Shown here: positions 25,751 to 33,069 of the stretch, in pieces
Layout of the letters: every line of letters begins with the position of its first letter
Numbering within the stretch: the first letter of the stretch is position 1
Source of the DNA: ZC4RG35 sp041747855
Lineage (GTDB): Bacteria; Actinomycetota; Acidimicrobiia; Spongiisociales; ZC4RG35
Length of the DNA: 64,000 nt
NCBI GenBank assembly: GCA_041747855.1
Contig: JBGTEJ010000088.1
Span: forward strand, 1-64,000
Direction of reading: 5' to 3'
Made by a program: the position numbers and the translations under genes
The notes under the pieces: model-generated
Told to the model about the DNA's origin: nothing
What the model saw: only the letters and a program-made list of their open reading frames with translations
The model's database searches: none

Positions 25751-26570
25751 CCAATGACACGGGGACACCGTCCCCAAGATTCAGGTCGTCATCCGCACGA
25801 CCGTTCCTCACCCCCAAAGCGATCAGACCCGCCGAGTCGACGTAGATCAGGCCCTCTCCTTCCTCGACAGCCCCATAGGCAGTCGCCCACATGAGATTGT
25901 GAATAGTGGCCCCAACCTTGACAGTGACCACCGATCCTGGAGTCAGTCCGAGTGTCTCGAGGTCTTCGGGTGAGATGTTGGTCTGAGCGTTGCCGAATCG
26001 ATCCACCCACCACACGGTCCCCGACACTGTGTTCTCCGAAACCTCAGTGAGCGGGAGCAACAAAGGGGTCAATTCGCTATCGGGGACTTCGGGGCCAAGA
26101 TCGTCGAGGGTGGCTTCACCGGACGCCAGGAGTCCGGCCGCCGGTGCGAACAGATCCCTGCCGTGGAATGTGGCCCCTGGAGATGGAATCATCGCCTCCG
26201 GGTTCTCGATGGAGACCACCCGTGATGCTCCACCACACATCGCTACCGCCGGTGAGAGCAACCCATTGTCCGGTCCGACGAAGTAGCCCCAATCGGTGAG
26301 GGCGGCCAAGGCCTTGCGGGATGTCCCTACACCGGGGTCGATCACGGCCAGACAAACTCCCTCGGGGAGATACTGAATCGCCCTGGCCAATGACAACGCG
26401 CCGGCCCGAATGTTTCCCTGGGCGAACTCGTGGCCCACATCGATCACCTTCGACTCAGGTGACAACTTGGCGAGGACTCCATGGACCACGCCGACGGACT
26501 CGTCGTCACGACCGAAGTCGGATAGAAAGCTGACTGGCAGAGCCATACCGGGTGACGGTAGACGAGCCAC
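25722..26570 (-). CDS. SAM hydrolase / S-adenosyl-L-methionine hydroxide adenosyltransferase (DUF62)
   Basis: Predicted to hydrolyse S-adenosylmethionine to adenosine and methionine. Family motifs: FLSDFGRDDESVGVVHGVL near the N-terminus, VDPGVG-like IDPGVG, the SAM-site FHGRDLFAPAAG, and WVDRFGNAQTNI with the substrate-site asparagines. It has 282 residues from GTG 26570, which has a GAAGG-type site upstream; an internal ATG at 26546 (MALPVSFLSDFG) matches the family start equally well. It diverges from the Clp1-like gene. Confidence 0.88.
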   Translation of the reverse strand: MARLPSPGMALPVSFLSDFGRDDESVGVVHGVLAKLSPESKVIDVGHEFAQGNIRAGALSLARAIQYLPEGVCLAVIDPGVGTSRKALAALTDWGYFVGPDNGLLSPAVAMCGGASRVVSIENPEAMIPSPGATFHGRDLFAPAAGLLASGEATLDDLGPEVPDSELTPLLLPLTEVSENTVSGTVWWVDRFGNAQTNISPEDLETLGLTPGSVVTVKVGATIHNLMWATAYGAVEEGEGLIYVDSAGLIALGVRNGRADDDLNLGDGVPVSLVRRAGSKPE

Positions 26571-26607
26571 CGACGCCTTCGTTCGGGGTCACTCCTATAT
26601 TCGTGGT

Positions 26608-27489
26608 ATGGCTGACCTGACACACGAGACCGTGGCAAGGACGGTGGCTTCCGGAGGGGTCTCGATGTTCATCGGGGGTCTGGACACCGGCAAGACCACC
26701 CTGGCCCTACAGGCGGCCGGACTGGCCCTGGCCTCCGGGAAGACCGCAGTCATCGTCGATGCCGACCTCGGCAACTCGACGATCGGCCCACCAGCATGTG
26801 TCTCCATCAAGGTCATCAGATCGAGCGAAGACCTACAGAGACTGGACGAGCCCGACTTCTTGCACTTTGTCGGGACCATCACACCTTCTCGCTTGGTCCT
26901 CCAGCAGGTGGTCGCCACGGCGGTGATGGCGCAACGCGCACGTGGTCTGGGTGATGTCGTCATCATCGACACCACCGCCGTGGCCTCGGGAGTGGCCGGG
27001 GAGAGTCTCAAATACCACAAGACGGAGTTGTGTCGACCGGACCGCATCGTCGCCCTCCAACGTGGGGAAGAGATGGAACCGGCTGTAGGCATGCTCCGAC
27101 GCTTCCTCGGGGCCGATGTGACAACGGTCTCCACCGATCCCGGGATTCTTCCAATGTCGCCGGATGCTCGGGCCAAGCTGAGGGCGGAAGGCTTCGCCCG
27201 GGCCCTTCGCAAACCGCTCGAGCGGTGGAAAGTCAGACCGACGGTGTTCGCCCCCACCCTCCCTATAGGTCTGAACCTCGGACGACTCCACGGTGTACTG
27301 GTGGGTGTCCAGGGTGCGGACGGCGGATGCCTCGGACTGGGCGTCCTCAGCTACCAGGACGACACCCTTCGCGTAGAGACGAATGTCGGCGAGGGGATGA
27401 CCGGTCTCCGTCTGGGTTCTATGCGGCTCAACACTGAGACCTACGAACTACAGATGCTCAATCTCAGGGAAGTCATGTTCGGGGTCTGA
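26608..27489 (+). CDS. Clp1/Grc3-like P-loop polynucleotide kinase family protein
   Basis: P-loop NTPase of 293 residues. Walker A is GGLDTGKTTL (about 24-33), followed by the family-specific block DADLGNSTIGPPACVS (about 51-66) that characterises Clp1/Grc3/NOL9-type RNA 5'-kinases. A downstream VIIDTTAVASGV may serve as Walker B or switch region. The C-terminal half has a beta-rich domain. The family phosphorylates RNA 5'-ends in eukaryotes and archaea; bacterial members are poorly characterised, so kinase activity here is inferred. Confidence 0.7.
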   Translation: MADLTHETVARTVASGGVSMFIGGLDTGKTTLALQAAGLALASGKTAVIVDADLGNSTIGPPACVSIKVIRSSEDLQRLDEPDFLHFVGTITPSRLVLQQVVATAVMAQRARGLGDVVIIDTTAVASGVAGESLKYHKTELCRPDRIVALQRGEEMEPAVGMLRRFLGADVTTVSTDPGILPMSPDARAKLRAEGFARALRKPLERWKVRPTVFAPTLPIGLNLGRLHGVLVGVQGADGGCLGLGVLSYQDDTLRVETNVGEGMTGLRLGSMRLNTETYELQMLNLREVMFGV

Positions 27490-27578
27490 CCCTGCCGATC
27501 TCCTCCAACTTCCTCTCCTGAGTCCCGAAACCCACCCGCGGGGGTCAAGCCGAATCGGGGTTCTGCCGATAGATACCC

Positions 27579-28262
27579 ATGCTAGGAAAATGGCGGTGGG
27601 TGTCGATTGCGACAGTCATCTCGTTGCTGACTCTGGGTTTAGGGACCGTGGCCTCAGCCGACCCGTCCACAGAGGACATGTTCCTCTCCCAGATCAACGC
27701 CTCCCGCGCCGCGGCTGGCAAGGCGCCGTTGACCGTAGACGGCAATCTCCGCTCCTACGCGAGGAGTCACAGCCAGTTCATGGCCGACGGGAACTGCCCC
27801 CCGAAATCTGACGGCTCTCCGGCCAGCATCTGTCATTCGACCAGTGCCCAGCTCCAGGCTGCGGCCGGGAGCGGATGGTCGGCCCTCGGGGAGAACGTCG
27901 GGCGGGGCAACGCCAACTCGCTGCACGAGTCTTTCATGAACTCCCCGGGCCACCGGTCCAACATCCTCGGGGACTACAACTATGTCGGAATCGGGACGGT
28001 GTACGCCAATGACTCGACATATGTCACGGTCGTGTTCATGAAGAAGGGGAGCACCTCGGGCGGCACCCCAACAACCACGACCACCAAACCAGCGACCACG
28101 ACCACCACAGCCAAGGTCACCACGACAAGCACCTCGACCACGACCACAACGACCCTTCCACCGACCACGACCACCACCTTGATCGTCGGTCCCGACAAGC
28201 CGGTGACGCCGGGAGGATCGTGTTTGACGGTGACCCGCTTTTGGTGGGTTTGTCACGACTGA
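27579..28262 (+). CDS. secreted CAP/SCP-domain protein with Thr-rich linker
   Basis: Protein of 227 residues. It has a signal peptide (cleavage probably after TVASA, about residue 27) and a CAP domain with a typical FLSQINASRAAAGKAPL start, HSQFM, GENVGRG and SPGHRSNILG. After residue ~160 comes a Thr/Pro-rich tract of repeated TTTTT units, ending in GGSCLTVTRFWWVCHD with two cysteines. The tract resembles a wall-spanning, possibly glycosylated stalk. The function of bacterial CAP proteins is generally unknown. The gene is followed by a long non-coding region. Confidence 0.88.
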   Translation: MLGKWRWVSIATVISLLTLGLGTVASADPSTEDMFLSQINASRAAAGKAPLTVDGNLRSYARSHSQFMADGNCPPKSDGSPASICHSTSAQLQAAAGSGWSALGENVGRGNANSLHESFMNSPGHRSNILGDYNYVGIGTVYANDSTYVTVVFMKKGSTSGGTPTTTTTKPATTTTTAKVTTTSTSTTTTTTLPPTTTTTLIVGPDKPVTPGGSCLTVTRFWWVCHD

Positions 28263-28271
28263 GTTTCGCCT

Positions 28272-28344
28272 GTCCCCCTGTTCACGGGGGACAACCCCAC
28301 AGAGGCGGCACATCTGCGGTTCTGGTGTCCCCCTGGGGGGACAG
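28272..28344. terminator. two G/C-rich hairpins after the CAP gene
   Basis: GTCCCCC/GGGGGAC (28272-28278 with 28286-28292) and TGTCCCCC/GGGGGACA (28327-28334 with 28337-28344) form two perfect stems just downstream of the CAP gene stop. Neither has a U-tract. They may terminate transcription or belong to the repeat array that follows immediately. Confidence 0.35.
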
Positions 28345-28350
28345 AAGACG

Positions 28351-28480
28351 GAGCGGTAGCTGTGGCCGACCGGCGTCTGTTCGCCTGACGGACCCACCCC
28401 ACCCGCCGTGGACCTGACCCTGATCCCCCGGACCAGACCCCATGGTGTTCTTGGAGGCAAACAAGCGAAGTCGGCCACCA
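28351..28480. repeat. intergenic repeat, copy 1 of 3
   Basis: About 130 bases beginning GGAGCGGTAGCTGTGGCCGA and ending GCGAAGTCGGCCACCA. The ends are imperfect inverted repeats: GGCCGAC..TGTTCGCCT near the left and AACAAGCGAAGTCGGCC near the right. A transcript would therefore fold into a long hairpin. It shares most of its length with copy 3. No coding capacity is convincing on either strand. Confidence 0.75.
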
Positions 28481-28514
28481 CAAGTAAGTCCCAAACGCCG
28501 AACCCCATTGTTTG

Positions 28515-28642
28515 GGAGCGGTAGCTGTGGCCGACCGGCGTCCGTTCGCCTGACCGAGCTAGGCGGGGGGGCGAGACGCTGACCCTGATCCCCTGGGCCC
28601 AGAACCCATCGTATTCTTGGAGGCAAACAGGCGAAGTCGGCC
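28515..28642. repeat. intergenic repeat, copy 2 of 3
   Basis: About 128 bases with the same left end and right end as copies 1 and 3. The middle (after TTCGCCTGAC) diverges from the other two, reading CGAGCTAGGCGGGGGGGCGA. The ends are more conserved than the centre, as expected if the terminal pairing is what matters. A gap of about 34 bases separates it from copy 1. Confidence 0.75.
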
Positions 28643-28673
28643 GGAGTCTCAAAAGGTTGGACCCGATCGTTTG

Positions 28674-28804
28674 GGAGCGGTAGCTGTGGCCGACCGGCGT
28701 CTGTTCGCCTGACGGACCCACCCCACCCGCCGTGAACCTGACCCTGATCCCCGGGGATGAGACCGTATAGCGGTCCTGGAGGTAAACAGGCGAAGTCGGC
28801 CACC
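28674..28804. repeat. intergenic repeat, copy 3 of 3
   Basis: About 131 bases, nearly identical to copy 1 through the segment GACGGACCCACCCCACCCGC, then diverging around GAGACCGTATAGCGG before the conserved right end. Start-to-start spacing is 164 and 159 bases for the three copies. Confidence 0.75.
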
Positions 28805-28814
28805 ATAAAAACAA

Positions 28815-28887
28815 ACGCCCTAGTGACCGCTGGAGCCTCCTCCGCACTTCCCCGAACGGACGTTTCTCCAAACAACCTCTAGGGCGT
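28815..28887. repeat. inverted repeat flanking 55 bases; rest of intergenic region
   Basis: ACGCCCTAG (28815-28823) and CTAGGGCGT (28879-28887) are a perfect 9-bp inverted pair immediately after the repeat array. The remaining gene-free stretch to 29101 shows no tRNA, open frame or further repeat that I can support, apart from the DnaA-box-like pair noted separately. Confidence 0.4.
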
Positions 28888-29028
28888 CTGCTGTCGCTGA
28901 ATCTACGCCGTTGTCCAACCGCGTTCAATCACCCTGCCAGCGCAATGTTTCGCGAGTTGAATACCACTAACTCCCTCTATCTATCCTTGTTGGGTAGGAC
29001 GGGGAACGGTTACCAACAGGAACCGGCG

Positions 29029-29050
29029 TTTTCCACAGGGTTTGTCCACA
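29029..29050 (+). promoter_or_regulatory. pair of DnaA-box-like 9-mers
   Basis: TTTTCCACA (29029-29037) and TTGTCCACA (29042-29050) lie in the same orientation 13 bases apart. The second matches the actinobacterial DnaA-box consensus exactly; the first has one or two differences. There is no dnaA, dnaN or rpmH nearby, so this is not an origin by context. Confidence 0.3.
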
Positions 29051-29101
29051 CCGGTGTGTTTACAAGTTTCTAAGCGAGTTTTTCGCGATCCGGTCTGGTC
29101 C

Positions 29102-30049
29102 TCAAGTCCTCTGGAGTCGGAGTCGAGACACCAGTGCTCCTACTGGTTGGCCGCCACCTCGGACCACCGGGCCAGCCACATCTGCCAACCTATCCCGGGC
29201 CGGTGCGCTGAGGAAACCCAACTCGTCGAGGGTCGCCACCGCAGCCAGGGATGCAACCTGCCCGGATCCATCCCAGGACTTGACGGCGATGCCGTAGCCG
29301 GCGGCCAATCCCACTCCGATGCATCCCTGGGCACCCCCCTTAGCCACCGCATCGAGGGCAATTGCGATCGAAGTGTCCGGCTCTCCGTTCCCACCCACCA
29401 TCGCCGGATAACGATGCATCGCCTCAAAGACGGTTGAGAACCGAGTGTCTGTTGCCAGGATGGCGTACATGCGTGCCATCACTCTTGCGGTCGTTCGATG
29501 CACCGGTGCACCACATCCGTCGACCCCGACGGGTTCCGGGTCGAACCCTCCTATATCAGCAACCAGGGCCGTGACCCTTTTCTGAAGCGGATGCTCCGGA
29601 GCCAGATAGGTCTCGACAGGCCAACCTTGCGTCCGACATGCCCTGAGGAACGCAGCATGCTTCCCGGAGCAGTTGTACCAAAGCTTCCTCGGCATAGTCT
29701 GAACCGATTTGATCAGCCGATCGGAAGCCGCCCGATTCGCTGGCCAGTCGGCAGGACACCCGAGCTGACTTTCCTCCAGCCCAAACCCGTGGAGCATGTC
29801 TTCTACGATCGCAATCTGGACAGGGTGGCCGCGATGCGAGGATGAGGCGATAGCCAACTGGAGGAGAGTGAGGTCTGCACCCGCTTCCTGCGAGGTGTAG
29901 GCCTGAAACGGTTTGCAGGCCGACCGGATGAAAAAGGACTGGTCGATGTCCCCGGAGTGTGCGATCAAGGAACCGTCAGGGGCACAAACGGCGACTGCCC
30001 CATCGTGGCGGGATTCGACCAGACCCGAGCGCACACTCTCGGCCAGCAT
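29102..30049 (-). CDS. asparaginase II family protein
   Basis: Predicted L-asparagine amidohydrolase of the Rhizobium-type (AnsA) family, 315 residues. Conserved stretches: VRSGLVESRHDGAVAV, FIRSACKPFQAY (Ser and Lys of the SxxK-like active site), ASSSHRGHPVQI, NCSGKHAAFL and VDGCGAPVH. No signal peptide, so cytoplasmic. It forms a close minus-strand run with the RsiG-like and M23 genes, though it is the distal gene and may simply be co-transcribed. Confidence 0.9.
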   Translation of the reverse strand: MLAESVRSGLVESRHDGAVAVCAPDGSLIAHSGDIDQSFFIRSACKPFQAYTSQEAGADLTLLQLAIASSSHRGHPVQIAIVEDMLHGFGLEESQLGCPADWPANRAASDRLIKSVQTMPRKLWYNCSGKHAAFLRACRTQGWPVETYLAPEHPLQKRVTALVADIGGFDPEPVGVDGCGAPVHRTTARVMARMYAILATDTRFSTVFEAMHRYPAMVGGNGEPDTSIAIALDAVAKGGAQGCIGVGLAAGYGIAVKSWDGSGQVASLAAVATLDELGFLSAPARDRLADVAGPVVRGGGQPVGALVSRLRLQRT

Positions 30050-30055
30050 CGGTGG

Positions 30056-30586
30056 TCAGCTCGGGACCGCGGACTCGTCCTGCTGGCTGCGGTACCTGGC
30101 AACTATCTCCTCCTGAAGAGTGTCGATCACCGAATGGAGCTGGCGGCGTTGCTCAGACAACTGCCCTTCGAATTCGAGGAGCCCTTCGTGGGCCTCGGAC
30201 ACCTCGGCATCTGACATGTCGGACAAACGGGTCAAGACGCCGTCGTCCATGATCAGGTCGATGAGCCGTCTCCCGGTTGCTGACGGTATCGGCGGCATGA
30301 CCTCGATGTGACGCTGGGTCGGTTCTTGTCCCAGGACCAGGCCACTGGCGAGAATCTCGGGTAGGGCCTCGATCAGAGTCCGACTCTCCTGGCCGTTTCT
30401 CCGCTTCACCTCGAAACCGAGAAGATCCATCCGACCATGCAGAAGACGGCGGTAGTAGGAAATCTGGGCTTCCACGTCTTCGGCGGTGTCGCGTCTCTGG
30501 CGGAGCTCCTCGAGGTTCAGGTTTCCGAGTCCCTCGAGATACTCCGATTCCAAGACCAGGTCTATACGGCGGCGGTGTTCTGACAC
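30056..30586 (-). CDS. RsiG-like c-di-GMP-binding anti-sigma factor
   Basis: Helical protein of 176 residues. It contains the RsiG signature E-x3-S-x2-R-x3-[Q]-x3-D twice, at E39/S43/R46/H50/D54 and E140/S144/R147/H151/D155, with His in place of Gln both times. In Streptomyces these two antiparallel helices bind c-di-GMP dimers and sequester the sigma factor WhiG. The two-motif architecture and spacing fit a monomeric binder. Its sigma partner is not in this window. It starts at GTG and sits six bases before the asparaginase gene. Confidence 0.8.
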   Translation of the reverse strand: MSEHRRRIDLVLESEYLEGLGNLNLEELRQRRDTAEDVEAQISYYRRLLHGRMDLLGFEVKRRNGQESRTLIEALPEILASGLVLGQEPTQRHIEVMPPIPSATGRRLIDLIMDDGVLTRLSDMSDAEVSEAHEGLLEFEGQLSEQRRQLHSVIDTLQEEIVARYRSQQDESAVPS

Positions 30587-30595
30587 AGCCGCACT

Positions 30596-31711
30596 TTACC
30601 TCTTACAGGCCGCGACCAGGGTCGGATAGGGGTTGACCGCTGCCGAGTTGAGGCCACCGGGGTGCATCTGGAAGTGGAGGTGAGGACTACCACCAAGGGC
30701 GTTGCCCGTATTCCCGTTGAACCCGATCACCTGACCTTGGGTGACGCGCTGCCCGTTGCCAACGGCGCGCCGGGAAAGATGGGCGTAGTAGTAGGCGAAA
30801 CCGCTGTCGGCTCGCAACCAGATACCGATGCCTCCGAGACCGCTGTTGGTATTGAGGACCGTCCCTGACTGCACGGCGTAAATCGGCTCGTCCCATGCCG
30901 CAAACAAGTCGGTCCCTTTGTGCGTACGACCGCCCGACCTGGGGAACCCCCAAGAGTTGATGAATGAGGTCCGGCCAGGGGTGAAGGGGCAGATGAACGG
31001 ACCGGTTTGAACCGAGCCCTGATTGCGGAGACGCTCCTGTTCGCGGCGGAGGCGCTCTCGTTCCCGAGCCGCGGCCTGCTCAGCCTCGTACTTGGCGTTT
31101 AGATCCCGACACCTGTCGCTCAACCTGGCGTAGGCCTGCTGTTCCGCCTGCATCGCTGCTTCCTGGCGGGTCAACATCTCAGCGGCCTCCGCCTGCTTTT
31201 CTTGAAGTTGACGATGGACGTCCTCCAGGTCCACTTCGAATCTGGTCAACTGTCCACGGGCAGCAAGTAGCTCATCCAATGACCCGCGGGCACCGAGTCC
31301 GGCGCTGCTCAGAAACTCGGTCGTTGTGATCAAACGGTCGACCGATGAGGCGCTGAGGATGATCCCTGGAGTGGTGAACCCACCCCTCATGTACAACTCG
31401 ACTGCGTGCTCTTCTATCTGACGTTGCACGTTCTCGGCGGTCGACACATTCGCCTCGACCGATCCCGAGACCCTGGCCTGCTGTCGTTGCAGTTGGTCGA
31501 TCTCGTTGAGCACCCTCTCGTAGGCGAGGGCGGCCGACTCGAACTCGGCCTGCGCGGCTCGATACTCGGCCAACTGCTCACGAGAGTCCTCGCATGCGGC
31601 ATCCACCTGTGCACGCGTGGTCTGCGCCGCACCGACGGCCGGGACGAGCGTCACCATCATCATGAGAGCGAGTGGTGGAGCGGCGCGGCGGAAAACCTTA
31701 CGGGCAGCCAT
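30596..31711 (-). CDS. secreted M23 peptidase with coiled coil
   Basis: Cell-wall hydrolase or its activator, 371 residues. A signal peptide (cleavage near AVGAAQ, residue ~29) precedes a long coiled coil rich in Gln, Glu, Ala and Arg (about 35-235). A LytM/M23 domain follows with zinc residues in THKGTDLF and HLHFQMH and a further conserved histidine in YYYAHLS. This layout resembles EnvC/NlpD-like and RipA-associated proteins acting in cell separation. It lies ten bases upstream of the RsiG-like gene. Confidence 0.9.
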   Translation of the reverse strand: MAARKVFRRAAPPLALMMMVTLVPAVGAAQTTRAQVDAACEDSREQLAEYRAAQAEFESAALAYERVLNEIDQLQRQQARVSGSVEANVSTAENVQRQIEEHAVELYMRGGFTTPGIILSASSVDRLITTTEFLSSAGLGARGSLDELLAARGQLTRFEVDLEDVHRQLQEKQAEAAEMLTRQEAAMQAEQQAYARLSDRCRDLNAKYEAEQAAARERERLRREQERLRNQGSVQTGPFICPFTPGRTSFINSWGFPRSGGRTHKGTDLFAAWDEPIYAVQSGTVLNTNSGLGGIGIWLRADSGFAYYYAHLSRRAVGNGQRVTQGQVIGFNGNTGNALGGSPHLHFQMHPGGLNSAAVNPYPTLVAACKR

Positions 31712-31764
31712 GCACTGAGGAGCCTAGCCCTGTGTCCTTCGTTGGCGAAGTCAGATTGCCATCT

Positions 31765-32538
31765 TCAGAGAATGAGGCGGATCAGTGGGAGATACACCGC
31801 GGCGGCAAGAACCGCACCATCGAGCGACGGGATCCATCCTGGGGCGCGCTCGGTGAGCCGCACCTGACCAGTGCGAAGCATCGTGGACAGTCCGGTTCCT
31901 GCGATCAGGGCAACGGCAATTCCCAACCCGACCAATAAGTAGCCGACGACGTCGAGATCCCACACGACCGCTGCCAGCACCGAACCCAACACCGCCACTA
32001 TTGCCGTTGCGGAGAACGGGTCGAGGAACGGCAACGCCGGCATCCGCGAGACGATTGCCCCCGCCATCAGGCCTGCGATGACCGACACGACGAAGACGTC
32101 CACTGCGGCCGCGTCGGGACTTACCGAAGTCCTGGCGAGCAGCAGTGAGGCCACCCCAAGTCCCCCAATCAGACCGACCAGCAGGGTCGGGGCGAAGACC
32201 TCCACCTGGCGATATGGATCGAAGGCCACCGCCCATCCCAGACATATGACTACGGCGAGGGCAACGGTCATGCCGTATCCCAGGCCCCCGAACGTATGGG
32301 CTGCAAGAGCACTGCCAGCCGCGGTGACAATCACGGACAGTGGTGCGAAGTCGCGTCCCCGGCCCCCGAACGAAGCCCCGATGTCAACCGCCCAAAGAGC
32401 AACGATTGCGACCGAGGCAGCAGCCCAGATCTCCTGGGACTGAAGATTGGCCAAGACCGCAACCGCGATCACAGCCACCGGGATGAAGCTGAGCACCTCG
32501 AAGGTCGGCGAGGCCACCTGTTGCCCTCGCGCGGTCAT
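31765..32538 (-). CDS. integral membrane protein, about 8 TM, unrecognised
   Basis: Protein of 257 residues made almost entirely of hydrophobic helices, with a short polar N-terminus. I chose ATG 32538 (MTARGQQVASPTF) because the open extension to 32709 is polar, His-rich and crosses the divergent gene's promoter. A cytoplasmic-looking DPYRQVE loop and DPFSATAIVAVLGS segment are its most distinctive features. No catalytic motif seen; the family is not recognised. Confidence 0.7.
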   Translation of the reverse strand: MTARGQQVASPTFEVLSFIPVAVIAVAVLANLQSQEIWAAASVAIVALWAVDIGASFGGRGRDFAPLSVIVTAAGSALAAHTFGGLGYGMTVALAVVICLGWAVAFDPYRQVEVFAPTLLVGLIGGLGVASLLLARTSVSPDAAAVDVFVVSVIAGLMAGAIVSRMPALPFLDPFSATAIVAVLGSVLAAVVWDLDVVGYLLVGLGIAVALIAGTGLSTMLRTGQVRLTERAPGWIPSLDGAVLAAAVYLPLIRLIL

Positions 32539-32652
32539 CGGCCTGCTCCCTGTCGGGTGGTCATGTTGATGCTTTGCATGCAGGTTGAAACCATAGACCG
32601 GAACCTCGCCGTCGTGACACACTTCGCGGTCAATCCCGCTTAGTCTCGACTC

Positions 32653-33069
32653 GTGGACGAAACACTTCTGGTTCCAGTCGAGGTGCCGTTCGTGGGTGAT
32701 GAGCGACACAAGAACTGGGCAAAACTCATCGAGTCAGTTGACTCATCCCGGTCGTCCGGGTGGGCCTACGAGGGGCCCTTTGTCGATGTGGGCGGCATCC
32801 AGGACCTCCCGGTGGGGGGAGTCATGCTCGTCTACGGGGAGCGGGGTTCACGGGCCAACCCACAGATCCTGGCCCGGGTCTACACCGTGAACGGCGATGC
32901 CACCTTGAGTCTCGAGGCGGAGGCCAAGGGAAGGGCCTGGGCGAGGACGCTTCGTGACCCTATCGACCGATGTCTTGGAGTGGAGCGGGTCATCGATCTT
33001 TCCCATATCGCAGACGAAACCCTCATGAACGAACTCGAAGCGCGTGGTTGGAAGGTTCAACGCGACTAA
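32653..33069 (+). CDS. hypothetical protein
   Basis: Protein of 138 residues starting at GTG. It is soluble, with no signal peptide, membrane segment or motif I recognise. Its composition (mixed alpha/beta, few cysteines) and codon use resemble the neighbours, so it is probably a real gene. It diverges from the 8-TM protein, and its end overlaps the end of the convergent hydrolase-like gene by four bases. Confidence 0.65.
   Translation: MDETLLVPVEVPFVGDERHKNWAKLIESVDSSRSSGWAYEGPFVDVGGIQDLPVGGVMLVYGERGSRANPQILARVYTVNGDATLSLEAEAKGRAWARTLRDPIDRCLGVERVIDLSHIADETLMNELEARGWKVQRD

Noticed and set aside
28351..28804. CRISPR array
   Set aside because: Only three units of ~130 bases with ~30-base gaps, and no cas genes; repeats are much longer and less regular than CRISPR repeats.
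27654..28928. Long minus-strand open frame (424 codons) across the CAP gene and repeats
   Set aside because: It reads antisense through the CAP gene and then through all three intergenic repeats, giving repeated Arg/Gly/Pro-rich peptide. High GC content explains the lack of stops.
28888..29028. tRNA or tmRNA gene in the gene-free stretch
   Set aside because: A GTTCAATC sequence near 28922 resembles a T-loop, but no T-stem, acceptor stem or anticodon arm can be drawn around it.
29029..29050. Chromosomal replication origin
   Set aside because: Two DnaA-box-like sites only, no AT-rich unwinding element and no dnaA, dnaN, recF or rpmH neighbours.
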